Assembly (NCBI GenBank): GCA_010909725.1
Contig: JAACMV010000022.1
Location: forward strand, 1,302,001-1,366,000
From: Picochlorum sp. 'celeri'
Lineage: Eukaryota > Chlorophyta > Trebouxiophyceae
Direction: 5' to 3'
Length of the DNA: 64,000 nt
The notes below the pieces were generated by a model, which saw only the letters and a list, made by a program, of their open reading frames with translations, made no database searches and had not been told where the DNA came from. This document shows, one piece after another, positions 1 to 10,884 of the stretch. The position numbers and the translations under genes were made by a program. Each line of letters opens with the position of its first letter. The first letter of the stretch is position 1.

Positions 1-1032
1 ACATATATCACAGGAACATCCAGGCGACGGAGGCCTCTCGAGGATGCACAAGACAAAGAGAATTGACCCACATCATGGCACCCTGGAGATGCACAAGAGA
101 GCCGGGCGGTTAGGTTGGACGGGTATAGTTTTTTCCCAGTAATTATTTAGCACCACCCATACAGCCTCAGAATGATACAGTATCAATAAATAAACAATAT
201 ACTCTAATGTAAGTTCCAAATTCGTAGCAGAGCGACTCGCTCGCAGCGTGACCAACGACCTTCCATCACTAACGACCACCCTTGTATATGTGCCTGCAGG
301 TATAGAGTCCCTCCAATCACGTCGCCAAACAATTAATAAAGGTAAGAACTGACAATTATGTGTGGTGCAGGTGTGAATAGACGTGGAATGGAGAGGACTC
401 GCCGTCTGGCAACAGACGGTTAACGGTTTTTCCCCAATGGTCGCCCCAGTGCCTACAGTGGCACAACAAGGGGTGATCATTGGTGGAAAAGCAATGAATC
501 AATCGAATTGTAAAGTATCGTGTAAAAAGAATTAAAAAATCGAGCAGCCCCGGAGGGGGCGAGCAACGATTTGTCGTAATTAGATATATTAAGTACAACC
601 CGGCTGCGAAAATTTTCCAAAATTCCCCGACCTGCCAGTTAGCACGTTCTTTTGATCGAGATTTGATCCAGCGCAGTGGAGTCATTTCACGCACTCCCGC
701 CGCTCTAAAAAGTTGCATTAATACTTAAAAGTTCATATTGTGTCGAGGGAACGGCGTCTTTACGCGTCAAACATAACTTTTGGACGCTCAGTTTCAAGCG
801 CATCTGCACATCCCTCCGAGAGGCGAACTCCCGATTGCGAGAACCATTTGGCGTCAAATTTTCACGAGATACTCTATTTGTAACACTGATTAATAATATA
901 TACGAGCGGGAATATATAATGCCCTGTACGCGACGAAATCAGCGACCCAAAATCAAGGGGACTGCCATCCTTTCTGTAAGTGGCAAGCGTTTTCTGGATC
1001 GCTCACCGAACGGGACGAACAAAGGGCAGCAT

Positions 1033-1061
1033 TGGCATGCATGCCACAGCATATGCTGTGG
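1033..1061. repeat. Two overlapping perfect palindromes
   Basis: TGGCATGCATGCCA (1033-1046, 14 bp) overlaps CCACAGCATATGCTGTGG (1044-1061, 18 bp). Both are perfect with no spacer. They belong to a wider pattern of clustered palindromes of unrelated sequence in this window. Confidence 0.9.
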
Positions 1062-1385
1062 AGCGAGTATCAACCCCTGGTTTGCCCTGGAGGCCAAGTT
1101 ATGGGCGATCAAAAATGTGGCAATTTGATATTAGGACGATTTAAGGGTGCGTGTCATGACACTTTGTCTAATAATTTAGTCGAGTACAGTAATAATAAGG
1201 GCGGATCAAGTCGATTGTGGGTTTTCTATTAGGCCGCTCTTAATTGATTCCGTGGTTCCCGTCCCCGAGCGAATGGATTTCGCGATGGTGTGCCCCAAAA
1301 AATAGAATGCCGTCTATCTTAGTACTCGTGAAGAATTTGCACTTTTCGAGGCCACCATGCGATAGAGCTCATCAAAAGGAGTCGA

Positions 1386-1473
1386 TTGACGGGCCCGTCA
1401 AAGCCCGGGCTTTTGGGACCAAACTCGATCATGGACCATCGTTGATGGCCGTGGACTGGATCCAGCCATGGCT
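1386..1473. repeat. String of four perfect palindromes
   Basis: TTGACGGGCCCGTCAA (1386-1401) overlaps AAAGCCCGGGCTTT (1400-1413). CTGGATCCAG (1456-1465) overlaps AGCCATGGCT (1464-1473). None share sequence with each other. Confidence 0.9.
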
Positions 1474-1658
1474 CGATTTTTGAGGTATGGAAGAGGTCTT
1501 AAACTAGGCCCCGACAACATGTCCCGTAAAAGTACCATACCTGAATTTGAGTAGCAATTTTCACAACTTATGAATGTTTAGAACGTATCTGCGTGAAACT
1601 GAAAGGAGGCCAGAGACACATAGACACCACCTGGAAAAGGCTCACCGTGCTTTAATTT

Positions 1659-1688
1659 TGGTACGTACCAGAGAGGCGTATACGCCTC
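1659..1688. repeat. Two adjacent perfect palindromes
   Basis: TGGTACGTACCA (1659-1670) is followed two bases later by GAGGCGTATACGCCTC (1673-1688). They lie about 200 bp upstream of the TBL-like gene start at 1885. Confidence 0.9.
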
Positions 1689-1884
1689 CTATCAATCATA
1701 GCCTTTTGTAGGCGATAGCAGGAAAAAAAGGCATATAGGGGAAGATCGAGGATCGTCGAATTTCACAGAGACAAGAACAGCATTTGCGGGCTATACGAAC
1801 GGAAAAGAAATGAGCAAGATAATGCAGACAGACAAGGTTTGTTGTGGAAGAACAATAGTAGTTGGCTATTGATGCCTTGTCAAT

Positions 1885-1970
1885 ATGGAAGCAAAAAAAG
1901 GAGGAGCTTCCTTCTACTACAAATCTATTCTTGCACCTTTGGCATTGACAGTTCTGGGATTAGGTATATC

Positions 1971-2010
<40 letters not shown>

Positions 2011-3111
2011 ATACATTTCGCATTGAGGGTCCATGACTGCTATCAACAAATCTTGTTGATAGGTGGTATGGAAAAAAAAGTCTCCCTCTCTTTTGACAAA
2101 GGACCAATATCTAAGGAAAGCCAGAGGTCTTCTCTGTTCGATCATTATGCAAAAGTTGGGTGCATCGTTCCACATCGCTATTCATGCAGATCGTCTAATA
2201 CGGTACGTACATTTCTCAGCAAGTATGCTTGTGACATCAAATTTGATTTCCGTCAAGCAAAAATGTTAAGGAAAATACTTGCTAACAGAACAGTCACTTT
2301 TGTCGGTGATAGCTTGGGTGGTCAACAGCAAGTAAGCTTTGCATGTCTACTGAAAGAAGAATACGATCAAGTATCATATTCCGGAGTGATCTACAATGAA
2401 TCTCAACACGACGAAAAGGGAAATCCTGGCAGGCATACGAAGTACAATGTTGCCTTCCCGAATGGACTGCATGTCAATTTTGTCTTTGACAAGTATTTAG
2501 ACGTATTCTGGAAGTACATGAGTTTTAATGACGGTGACATAGTTGTCCTCAACACAGGAGCGTGGTGGTCAAATACCAAAACTCCAATTGGGAGGCTCCT
2601 GGTGCCCAAAGTAATGAGTTGCTTTTCGCGAGACAGCAACCAACGGCAAAATTGTCTTGATATAGTAGCGAAAAATATGACGACAATTGTCTCCAGTAAA
2701 ATCTTAGGAATATCCAAGGTCCTTTCTACTAAACGCGTCATTCCAATTTTTAGGCTGCCTGATTATTACCATTTGGGGGGCCCTGGTCACTGCCTACCTG
2801 ATGCTACTCCTTTTGGAGAGCAGTTTCCTATGGAAAAGGTGAACAATGATCAAAAGGCTTTGAGATGGATTGACCACCAGCTTTACTCAATCTTAAAAAC
2901 AGAAATACCAAAATATAGCAACGAGGGTCAACTGAAACTTATGGATATTTCTGACGTGGTCTGGAAGTTGAATACCATGCATCCGGGTCCATATATTGAT
3001 TTTCATAATAAAACAGGATACGATTGCAGACACTGGTGCCAACCTGGTGTCCCGGATGAAATGAACTACTGGTTATTTTCCTATCTGATTGATGTTCTCA
3101 ATTCAAAGTGA
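1885..3111 (+). CDS. TBL/PMR5-like (PC-esterase, DUF231) protein
   Basis: A 408-codon frame with the two hallmarks of the trichome-birefringence-like family: a GDS motif in FVGDSLGGQQ (residues 141-143) and, near the C-terminus, DCRHWCQPGVPD holding the DxxH pair (D380, H383). In plants this family O-acetylates cell-wall polysaccharides in the Golgi. The N-terminus (about residues 12-35) is hydrophobic, as expected of a type II membrane anchor. The TA/GA microsatellite at 1971-2010 is read as alternating Tyr-Ile then Glu-Arg. A GT-AG intron at about 1964-2062 (99 nt, a multiple of three) would remove it without changing frame, giving about 375 residues. Substrate in this alga is unknown. Confidence 0.8.
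1971..2010. repeat. (TA)11(GA)9 compound microsatellite
   Basis: Eleven TA units (1971-1992) are followed directly by nine GA units (1993-2010). It lies inside the open frame of the TBL-like gene, most likely within a 99-nt intron. Confidence 0.9.
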
Positions 3112-3221
3112 GGCTGGTGATAATGTGCTGTATTATTCTTGCTTACGCTGTCACCAACATGTTTGAGGGCCAATTCCACAAATTTATGTAAAATTTATAT
3201 ATAAATTATCCAACCACCAGG

Positions 3222-4193
3222 GACCCTGCAGCAGAGGCTGAGGTGATGAAGTTTTTCAAGCAAGTACACCGTGATCCAGATGTACGTGAATTCGTCTTGT
3301 ACCGTCTGGCTTCTTGTTTGGAGGGCCACAACACGGATGAGACAGGGCCGATGTGGACAGGTGCCTCAGGTGCCAACGGGAAGAGCAAGATGGCTGAGCT
3401 GATGAAAGCTGTGATGGGGGAGTACAGTGGTACGTTGGAAAGCTCACAACTGACGACTGCGAGATCATCAGGCGCGGCAAACAGTCAGTTGGCATCAGTC
3501 ATGTTTTGTCGTCTGCTTGTGGTGGAGGAGCCCGATACAATGTGCAAATCATGGAACTGGGAGAAGTTTAAGGAGCTCACAGGAAGGGGAAATGTACAGG
3601 TAAGACAGCTGTACGAGCGATCCACCACCATGATCCCACATTTCACACCAATATTGATATTTAATTCTCTACCTGAAGGTTGTACTAAAGTTGACAAGGC
3701 TGTTCAGAGGCGTTTGGAAGTGGTTCCATTTGAGAGTGAGTTTGTGCATGAACCCACCTTGCCCCACCATTTCCCCATTGATGTGCACCTCTCTGATAAG
3801 TTTGCGTCGTGGAAAGTGCACTTGTTCAATATCTTGTACTATGACTATTATAGGGAATATGTCCTGACAGGTCGCCCTGTACGACAACCAGAACAATCCA
3901 AGCACACAGCCAACTCCATTCTGGATACAGGTATGGTAGTTGCCACGTGGTTCCACGAAAGAGTTGTCCACGACTCGAAAGGGTTTTTAACGCTCAGAGC
4001 TGCCAAAGAAGACTTTTACGAGGTTTGGATACCTGATGCCGGATACCGTTGCGATGGCATCAAGCTCTGTAGCTTTAAACAGCAACTGACTGCCCTCTTA
4101 AACAGACATCCTGCCGACCAGATGAAGAATGGACTGACCAATGGCGAGAAGGTGACCAATGTGTGGATGGGATGCAGACTAAAGAGGGATTGA
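3222..4193 (+). CDS. SF3 helicase domain, D5-like, 5' truncated
   Basis: The frame starting at 3243 (316 codons) carries the D5/P4-type superfamily 3 helicase motifs: Walker A GASGANGKS (residues 40-48), Walker B LLVVEEPD (about 90-97), motif C with Asn in LIFNSLP (N140), and a following basic RR pair in QRRLEVVPF. A winged-helix-like tail follows. In large DNA viruses, virophages, polinton-like viruses and plasmids this domain sits behind a primase domain and unwinds DNA at replication. Here no primase is present: the open frame extends upstream only to an AG at 3219-3220, a possible splice acceptor or a truncation edge just after the TBL-like gene. Iterated ACCACTTTT motifs and a partner-ORF remnant follow downstream, as in the recombinase element near 21-26 kb. 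Confidence 0.75.
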   Translation, partial: DPAAEAEVMKFFKQVHRDPDVREFVLYRLASCLEGHNTDETGPMWTGASGANGKSKMAELMKAVMGEYSGTLESSQLTTARSSGAANSQLASVMFCRLLVVEEPDTMCKSWNWEKFKELTGRGNVQVRQLYERSTTMIPHFTPILIFNSLPEGCTKVDKAVQRRLEVVPFESEFVHEPTLPHHFPIDVHLSDKFASWKVHLFNILYYDYYREYVLTGRPVRQPEQSKHTANSILDTGMVVATWFHERVVHDSKGFLTLRAAKEDFYEVWIPDAGYRCDGIKLCSFKQQLTALLNRHPADQMKNGLTNGEKVTNVWMGCRLKRD

Positions 4194-4317
4194 ATAGATC
4201 ATCGAAGGTTGTGGGCATATGGAAGTCTTATTTTAAGAGAGAGAGGGCATGAAATAAAGTACTGTTTTTTTTGGAATTGGTAAACCTGGTAAGGTAGATG
4301 GCGTGTCAGTCAAGATT

Positions 4318-4660
4318 GTCTACCACTATTACCACTTTTACCAAAAATATTCGAATAAGTTGGATATATTTGACGAACCTTAAAAACCCATAGGCATAGT
4401 ATACATATAGTTGTGGACACTTTTCATACAAAAAGTGGTAAAAGTGGTAAACAAAATTCACATGCCACACCTAGTCTAATCAGTTGCCTGCCACGTATCC
4501 GGTCGACGTTCAGAGCATGCGCAACAAGCAAAATTACAAATTGTACCACTTTCAACGATTTGTACGATTGATCACAAAATACGCTGGCTGACACTTGGAT
4601 TGGAGGAGAGAATCACCAAGATTATGAAGAACTGGTACATAAAATGGTAACCAACTTCTA
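4318..4660. repeat. Iterated ACCACTTTTACC-type motifs
   Basis: The motif occurs as TACCACTATTACCACTTTT (from about 4321) and inverted as AAGTGGTAAAAGTGGTAAAC (from about 4432), with weaker copies near 4543 and 4631. The same motif, also in both orientations, is dense at 22617-22990 next to the second copy of the partner ORF. These look like iterons or recombinase/helicase binding sites of one element family; this is inference. Confidence 0.6.
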
Positions 4661-4705
4661 CATCACCCATTCATTCGCTTGGCCGTACTGTAAAACTCTT
4701 ACTGC

Positions 4706-5190
4706 TCAGATATATACCATGGCATCTCTCAACGTTTTTTTCTCGGCTGCTTGGCGTTGTCTGTCCTTGGATGCTTTGATGTGACTACTACCGTTGGTCC
4801 AGAATGGCTTGGCAGGGCCTGTAGATCGAGCACGCTTTCTCTTTGTAGCGCTGGGTATATTTTCGTGCTGTCGTGGTATAAGCATTGGTTGAAGTACGTG
4901 TGCATGCTTCGAGTGCACTGTCCTCCACACCTGATGGCCATCCCCACTCTCAAACCACTCCACCAGAGCATCTGCATGATACACGCCACTGTACTGTCAA
5001 TTGACGTATTCATGTCATGTATTCATGTCATGTATTCAATGTTATACTACGCACCAGATACACGGAACCCCAATTGCCTGTACGTTTCCAAATGATTGTA
5101 CTGATGATCCTGCAACGCTGCCGCTACATGAGCAATCTCACATGGGACCAGACAGAGGAACGGGTCGTCGCGATGTACCAATGACGAGAT
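4706..5190 (-). pseudogene. Remnant of element partner ORF ('ORF A')
   Basis: Two exons on the minus strand match the 3' end of the gene at 21264-22520 over their whole length. The upstream exon ends at 5055 (donor GTGC) and the last exon is 4706-4971 (after GCAG). The last exon contains the shared stretch VEWFESG.GHQVWRTVHS and a Lys/Arg-rich tail. The 5' portion is missing because a LINE 3' fragment begins at about 5191. The product is not recognised; it lies next to the SF3 helicase, in convergent orientation. Confidence 0.6.
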
Positions 5191-5592
5191 TCTGAGCACC
5201 GCTGGGAACTTGCCAGGTAGTTTGTGCCTACTGTAGGTCTTCTCACCTCTTGCACTAGCTTCTTTTCCCCTGTTTCGGTTGCCTCAGACCTCAGTTTATA
5301 TTATTGGATAGCTACTTCTCGCTGGAAACTTGTGTTTTTATGGTACTCTGGATCAAGGTCGTTTATGACAGTTTTACCTGCTAGAGTTCCTCAGACACTG
5401 GTCTCCTCCCTGTATTAGTGGGTTGATAACAGGTGGAGTCGTATCTCGAGTTGAATCAATAGCGTAGATTTATTTGCCACTGCATTTGTTTTTCTCTGTT
5501 TTCTTATTTTTTTCCTCTTCGCCAATGATGTCTGGAGTGGGGCCTCCGACGGACGAATTCCTCCGTCGACCGGGAACTCCCAGGCTGGGGTA
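5191..5592 (+). mobile_element. LINE 3' fragment, family 3, copy 1
   Basis: From CTGAGCACCGCTGGGAACTT through GACCGGGAACTCCCAGGCTGG this is near-identical to 15389-15770, and its last 150 bp also match 9144-9290. Copies share the 3' end and differ in 5' extent, the signature of 5'-truncated non-LTR retrotransposition. The first bases encode the last codons of the LINE ORF2 (compare the frame ending at 15417). At its 3' end the sequence runs straight into a palindrome string. Confidence 0.8.
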
Positions 5593-5691
5593 TACCCCAC
5601 CACATGTACATGTACATATGTACATGCATGTACCCCATGGGGTGGTGGCCACCACATACATATACCTGTACAGGTACCCCACTTGATCAAG
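5586..5691. repeat. String of eight perfect palindromes
   Basis: In 106 bp: TGGGGTATACCCCA (5586-5599), ACATGTACATGT (5602-5613), CATGTACATATGTACATG (5609-5626), GTACATGCATGTAC (5620-5633), ACCCCATGGGGT (5632-5643), GTGGTGGCCACCAC (5642-5655), TACCTGTACAGGTA (5663-5676) and CTTGATCAAG (5682-5691). Most overlap or abut. There is no coding content. The string lies about 700 bp upstream of the glycosyltransferase at 6364. Confidence 0.95.
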
Positions 5692-5824
5692 AGGCGACCT
5701 GGTCAGGGGGCATTGATGTAAAATCATACATACAAAAAATTAATTGAATTCTGTGGTGATGGCAGTTACTTCAAAAATTTCATTTTGGAGAAATCCGAGA
5801 TATATCCGACCGGCCAATTGTTAC

Positions 5825-5850
5825 GAGTGGTATACCACTCCCTATAGGGA
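5825..5850. repeat. Two overlapping perfect palindromes
   Basis: GAGTGGTATACCACTC (5825-5840, 16 bp) overlaps TCCCTATAGGGA (5839-5850). The pair lies 135 bp after the eight-palindrome string and about 510 bp upstream of the glycosyltransferase start. Confidence 0.9.
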
Positions 5851-6363
5851 ATCTCCCAATTTTTTGTGAAAGTGATTGTTTGAGACTCTCTATAGTACCA
5901 CTGGATGGGAAGAAAACGTCATTTTCGGGAATCTTCGATTGATCCTGCAAAATCGCTACCTGACTTGGATTGCTGCTTATAGGCCCGTGAAAAATTTTCC
6001 TTTATTTGTACTGCATTTTTTTCGTGATAATGCACAATCGAATGCATCTTCGCTCCAGGAATCCTGGGGTGCAAGGACTGCAACTGGTCCACATAGAAAC
6101 GGGTCGATGGTCAGTGTCGTATCCGATCATCGCAGTGTATTTTCTCATTCCGATTATATTATATCATATCATGATTCCAAACCTGCCCTTTCAAGAGAGG
6201 GGTGACCGGGAGGGAGATGCCGTGGTAACGATTTCTGCAAAGAATGATTTTCACAGGCAAGTTTGCGAGTTGTCTGCGTTCGTCGAATCTCGTCGAACTT
6301 AATAGAATTTGCGATATCTACCATCATTCACATGAGTTGTTCGTTTGTTGAGGTTACAGAGTG

Positions 6364-9052
6364 ATGCATCTGTATGAATCAGTGAGGAAATACCACAAGG
6401 AAGTTCGATTTTTTTGGTGTTTGTATGGCACTAGCGCAGACCAAATATCTCCAGAGGATGTGAATTTTCTGACACTCACTGTGGAGGACTTTGCTCCAGA
6501 TTTGAACCCTTTGTTTTGGTATGATGTGGTACGATAAAGCACAGAGCAATAAATCTCATTATTGCAACTGAAGCGCCATACATAGCTTTCTCTTGATGAG
6601 TATTTTTGCCTCTTTCGTAGGTATCTGGGGCTACATACATAAAACCATACTGTTTATTGACTATAATGGGAGTGCACCAGGCAAAAAGGTTATTATTTTT
6701 TGACCCAGACATGTACGGAGATACATTATTTTTCTACGTATGGAGTGTAGTTGCCTCAAAGAACTATTTGCTTGTATCTACAGATATATAATGCATCCGC
6801 TGGATCACATGTTTTCTTGGCTCAGAAAGTACAGCTTTCTCTTGACCCCGCACTTTCTTCGTCCATTTCCCAATGATGGGAAGCATCCTACTTCATTAGA
6901 TATTCTAGCTTCAGGAACTTACAATTTTGGATTTCTTGGCATTGCTAACTCCAAAACAGCCAAGAACTTCCTAGTTTGGTGGAAAGAGATGCTATATAGG
7001 CAATCATTTGCAGAGGTATGGAACTATCAATTATTGAGATTGTTGCAACAGATATGCATCATATGTCATCACAATGAATGGGTTTGTGCAGCCTGAAAAA
7101 CTGCAATTCACTGATCAGAGATGGGGAGATTTCATTCCATCTACTTTTGGAGATGCATTGATAATAAGAAGTTTGGCGTACAACATCGCATGGTGGAATC
7201 TCCATGAGCGAGGTCACTCGATTCATCAGAAGCAAGGAGATTGGTATGTGGACGATGAACGAATTGTTTTCTACCATTTCAGTGGCTTCAACTACAAAAA
7301 ACCTGATGTGCTTTCTCGTCACACTACAAGAGTTTTCTTTGACAATTTCACCATATTGGCAGATTTGTACCAGAGATATGCGGGTCAAATACAAAAGTCA
7401 TTTACCCGGTTCCACCTTCAGTCAGAAGTCCCCTTCAACAGGTTCTCCAATGGGTTCATTAAACCCTGGTTTTTTGCAAGGCAAATGGCAGATCTTTGCG
7501 AAAAACAACTGGAAAAATTTGGAGATCCTTTTGACACAAGTCTCTCTTCGAATGTGAATGCTTCTGTTTTGGTTTTTGATTCGATGTTTGAGAATATTTG
7601 CAATCCAAAGGGAACATTGCCTCACCTGCAAGGTGATGGTTATATACCTAGAGTGCTTGAATACTATTGGTACGCTAGAAACGATCTTATGGAAGCCTTC
7701 CCGAGGATATGTTCTGACGAGAGCTACTTGGATTGGGTCATGCATCACGTCGAGGACACCGGACTGAATGCGTTGTACCTCGACTGGATCGAGTCAAAAT
7801 CAGCAACACGAAATAAGGCAAAGTCTTGCGAAATTCATAACGCGCGTATAGGTGTGGTTGGACATTTTCATGGACATTTCGGAATTTCAGAATCTACAGG
7901 TCTACTATACGATTCTATACGGTTGAAACATGATAAAACTATCCCAATCCATGTTGAACACGAGCCAAGTCACAAATATTCCTCTCCTCATCAAATATTT
8001 AAGGGAAGCAAACCTGACATCATTATCTATCACTTAAATGCTGATACTATTTGTCAAGCCTTTGAAGATGAGAATGTAAAGCGGGCAGAAAAGGAAAATG
8101 AACCAGGAATACGAATAGCCTTCTTTTATTGGGAGTTGTCAGTCTTCCCTCCGGACAAAGTTCCGGGATGCATCCGGTCTTTTGATGAAGTTTGGGTTGC
8201 AACTTCATTCGCCGAAAAAGCGATGGCATCTGTTCTTCCTGTGCCAGTCTTCAGAGTGAATCAGCCCTTCCCTACTCTGAAATTCCAGGAGACACCTCAA
8301 AACACACATGTCAACGGTTGTATTAATCGGAATTCGGGTTTTTTTTTCTTTAATTTTGATTATCTAAGCATACACCAGAGAAAAAATCCGGATGGGCTCC
8401 TTGATGCATATTTAATGGCTTTTCCGCATGACTCCACTAGCACTCCCTGCCTTTTGATCAAATCTAGCAATATTGTCAGGTATGATTCTGCGAATGTAGT
8501 TTTCAACATCATATTTGACACCCTTTCCTACAATGTTAATTTTTTATCAATTGCAGTGATGCTCACAAATCACACTGGGAACTGTTGAAAATGAAAGCTC
8601 AAGGGTGTAGTCATATTTCTTTTTTTTCAGGCACATTACCGGTTGAGGAGGTACACTATCTGATGAAGAAGATGCGCGGATATATTAGTTTACATAGGTC
8701 AGAAGGATTTGGTCTTGGTCCATTGAAATCACTGCTGTTGGGGAAACCTGTCATTGTAACAGGTTATTCAGGTAATATGGATTTCACAAACACAAAAACC
8801 TCATTCCTGGTCAAATACAGATTGGTCCCAATTCCCCCAGACGCGCATCCTTACTCGGATGTATCCCACGCTATATGGGCAGAGCCAAATTTAACTCATG
8901 CATCGCAACTAATAAAATATGTGGTGAGCCATCAGATTGCAGCTAAGAGCATGGGGCTGCATGGAAAGAAATTCGTGTCAGAGAGGTACTCGCCAGAAAT
9001 CACAGGAAAACACATGCTGAAACGATTGGAATATTTGCTATCTTGCTGCTGA
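6364..9052 (+). CDS. Large two-domain glycosyltransferase (GT-A-like + GT4)
   Basis: Five exons can be joined in frame: 6364-6528, 6621-6712, 6784-7015, 7092-8479 and 8557-9052, all with GT-AG introns of 71-92 nt, giving 790 residues. The N-terminal part has a DxD site (DPDIYIMHPLD) and LLTPHFLRPFP, typical of a GT-A nucleotide-sugar fold seen in bacterial multi-domain transferases. The C-terminal part has the GT4 signature SEGFGLG, then GKPVIVTGYSGN. The second Glu of the usual EX7E motif is Lys here (SEGFGLGPLK). The start at 6364 is the only in-frame ATG in that exon; about 15 residues usual for the family are missing, so an upstream exon may exist. It probably builds a secreted or cell-surface glycan; acceptor unknown. 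Confidence 0.75.
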
Positions 9053-9143
9053 ATGCATACGATTGACGAAAAGACATAGTTATAGCGATATAGCATCATG
9101 GATAGAGATTGCAACCACGTATGAGAGAGTGAAACGCACATGT

Positions 9144-9315
9144 GTATCTCGAGTTGCATCAATAGCGTAGATTTCTTTGCCACGGCATTTGTTTTCTCTG
9201 TTTTTCCTATTTTTTCCTTCTTCGCCAATGATGTCTGGAGTGGGGCCTCCGACGGACGAATTCCTCTGTCGACCGGGAACTCCCAGGCTGGTGCTGTAAC
9301 CCACACTAATTAAAT
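9144..9315 (+). mobile_element. LINE 3' fragment, family 3, copy 2
   Basis: GTATCTCGAGTTGCATCAAT through the tail CCCACACTAATTAA matches 15625-15793. It is the shortest of the three copies and consists only of 3' UTR. It sits 90 bp after the glycosyltransferase stop codon and may supply its 3' flank. Confidence 0.8.
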
Positions 9316-9611
9316 GAGGCCCCTGATGTAATAAAAACATAGAAAAAAGGGAGTGATAGTATGTAGTGTGTATATACTTGTTGTACATGATATTGCAACA
9401 GTGTATGTTTGAATACATTTTAAATCGTTTGGCTGACAATGCCAGGACAGTTTGAATAGTTTGAATAGCTCAAACGCAGGTGCGATTGTCCTTGTTTCTC
9501 GAGCATATTGCGCTTTTGTGTGCAATTCGCGTAATACTGCCGCTTTTAATATATAAAGTATCAAATTTGGAGGGATTTTGAGCCATAAACAGGCGAAAAA
9601 CAAGGGATTTC

Positions 9612-10884
9612 ATGCCAACTTTTGCCCCGACTGCGAGTGCGGACGATGTGCCTGCGCGTGAGTTCGGCGGCACCGATCGCGCGTATTCGAATCATACCCA
9701 AGAAATCGATGTAGATATAGTGAATAATGATACCTGTCGCCCAAACAAGGCGGCACCGCCGAGAAAAGTTTTCAAACCTCGGGAAGAGGAGCCTCCCAGG
9801 AAGTACCCAAGACTGGAAAATGGCCAAATTTTGGCCAAAAATAGCCTTCCTGAAGGGTTTCCGGAGCTCATCACTGCCCTGTATAGTGACGTCAAGGTGT
9901 GGTATGAGAAGAGCAGAAAGATGGAGGGAATGCACGAAGAAGAGAGGTCAAGGTATGCCTCCCTGCAGGCTCAAGTAGCACAGCTAGAGGGTGAGTTGTC
10001 CGGAACAGGGCCCATGCCCAAAGGTGGTCGAGCTGGCGTCGCCCTTGGTCATCACATCGCAACATGCAATCGATGCATGGCAAGAGAAGACCCGGTACCT
10101 GCAACAGTGCATCCTTGGGCTTGGATCCTTTGTTGCAGAGGAGGCAGAAGCGGTTCACCACACCCCTGCAGTTGGAGTGGACGAGCCATCCATGGACGAT
10201 GCATCGGGGGGTTTGCACGACCACATTGAGATATGCAGTTTCTACGGGACGTCAGTAGTGGGGACAGAGCAAGCTCATGCTGTCAGCACGAAAGGGTTAG
10301 AGTTCATGTTGCAGCAACGTGATGGGGACAGGGCCACAGTGGACCAAACCATCCATCTCTTCAACATCAAGGTGGGCGAACACGCAGTGATGGACAAATA
10401 TGGACGTCGAATCTCGAATGGATTCTGTGTACTGCAATGCGACCTGCAAAGGTGTCTGAGGAAAGCGTTTGGTGACCCTGCTGTGAAGAATTTTGGGAAC
10501 CATACACAGAAGACAAACAAGTTTGTGTTGCCAAAGGCAGTACTGGTATCAAAACTCACAGATGTGGCCGTCGATGAACTTACATCAAAAAAAATAATCA
10601 TGAGGAATAAGCCGAACCAGGAATTCTGTTTCATCCCGTATGCAGATGTTGAGCATGTCCTTACCAAGTTTGCCCAGCACAACTGCAGGCAGCAGCAGAC
10701 CACAGCAAGGCTCGTCCTCCTGCAGTCGATGCTTGACAAGTTCTATCGACGCTATTGCTGTGGTGAGGAGGTTGTTGAAGGCCAGGGCGAGGCCGTGTCA
10801 GGGGATGGAGGCCAAGAGTGGTCTGTTGAGAGAACTGATGCTGATGCTGTGTCCTGCCTGCCAGAACCTTCACATGGCACCTGA
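9612..10884 (+). CDS. Unrecognised protein beside KDZ-like transposase
   Basis: Two long overlapping plus-strand frames (9612-10229 and 9991-10884) appear to belong to one gene. The first is convincing up to about 9990 (a basic, Pro-rich N-terminus with PRKVFKPREEEPP, then a short coiled coil rich in Gln/Glu). The second continues to 10884 with LPKAVLVSKLTDVAVDEL and a Cys-containing C-terminus. A frameshift or small intron near 9990-10030 would join them. No family is recognised. The 3' end overlaps the convergent transposase gene by 15 bp, so it may be the accessory ORF of the same transposon. Confidence 0.45.

Larger units (their letters stand above)
1..1884. other. Gene-less leading stretch
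   Basis: No reading frame here resembles a known protein. The longest ones are about 100-135 codons, lack motifs and overlap each other on the two strands. The only structure I see is a set of perfect palindromes between 1033 and 1688, annotated separately, plus GTGTCATGACAC at 1151-1162. The stretch ends at the start of a TBL-like gene and may include its promoter. Confidence 0.5.

Noticed and set aside
73..718. Two overlapping minus-strand frames of 120 and 135 codons
   Set aside because: No motif, no plausible splicing, and they overlap each other in different frames; likely chance openness.
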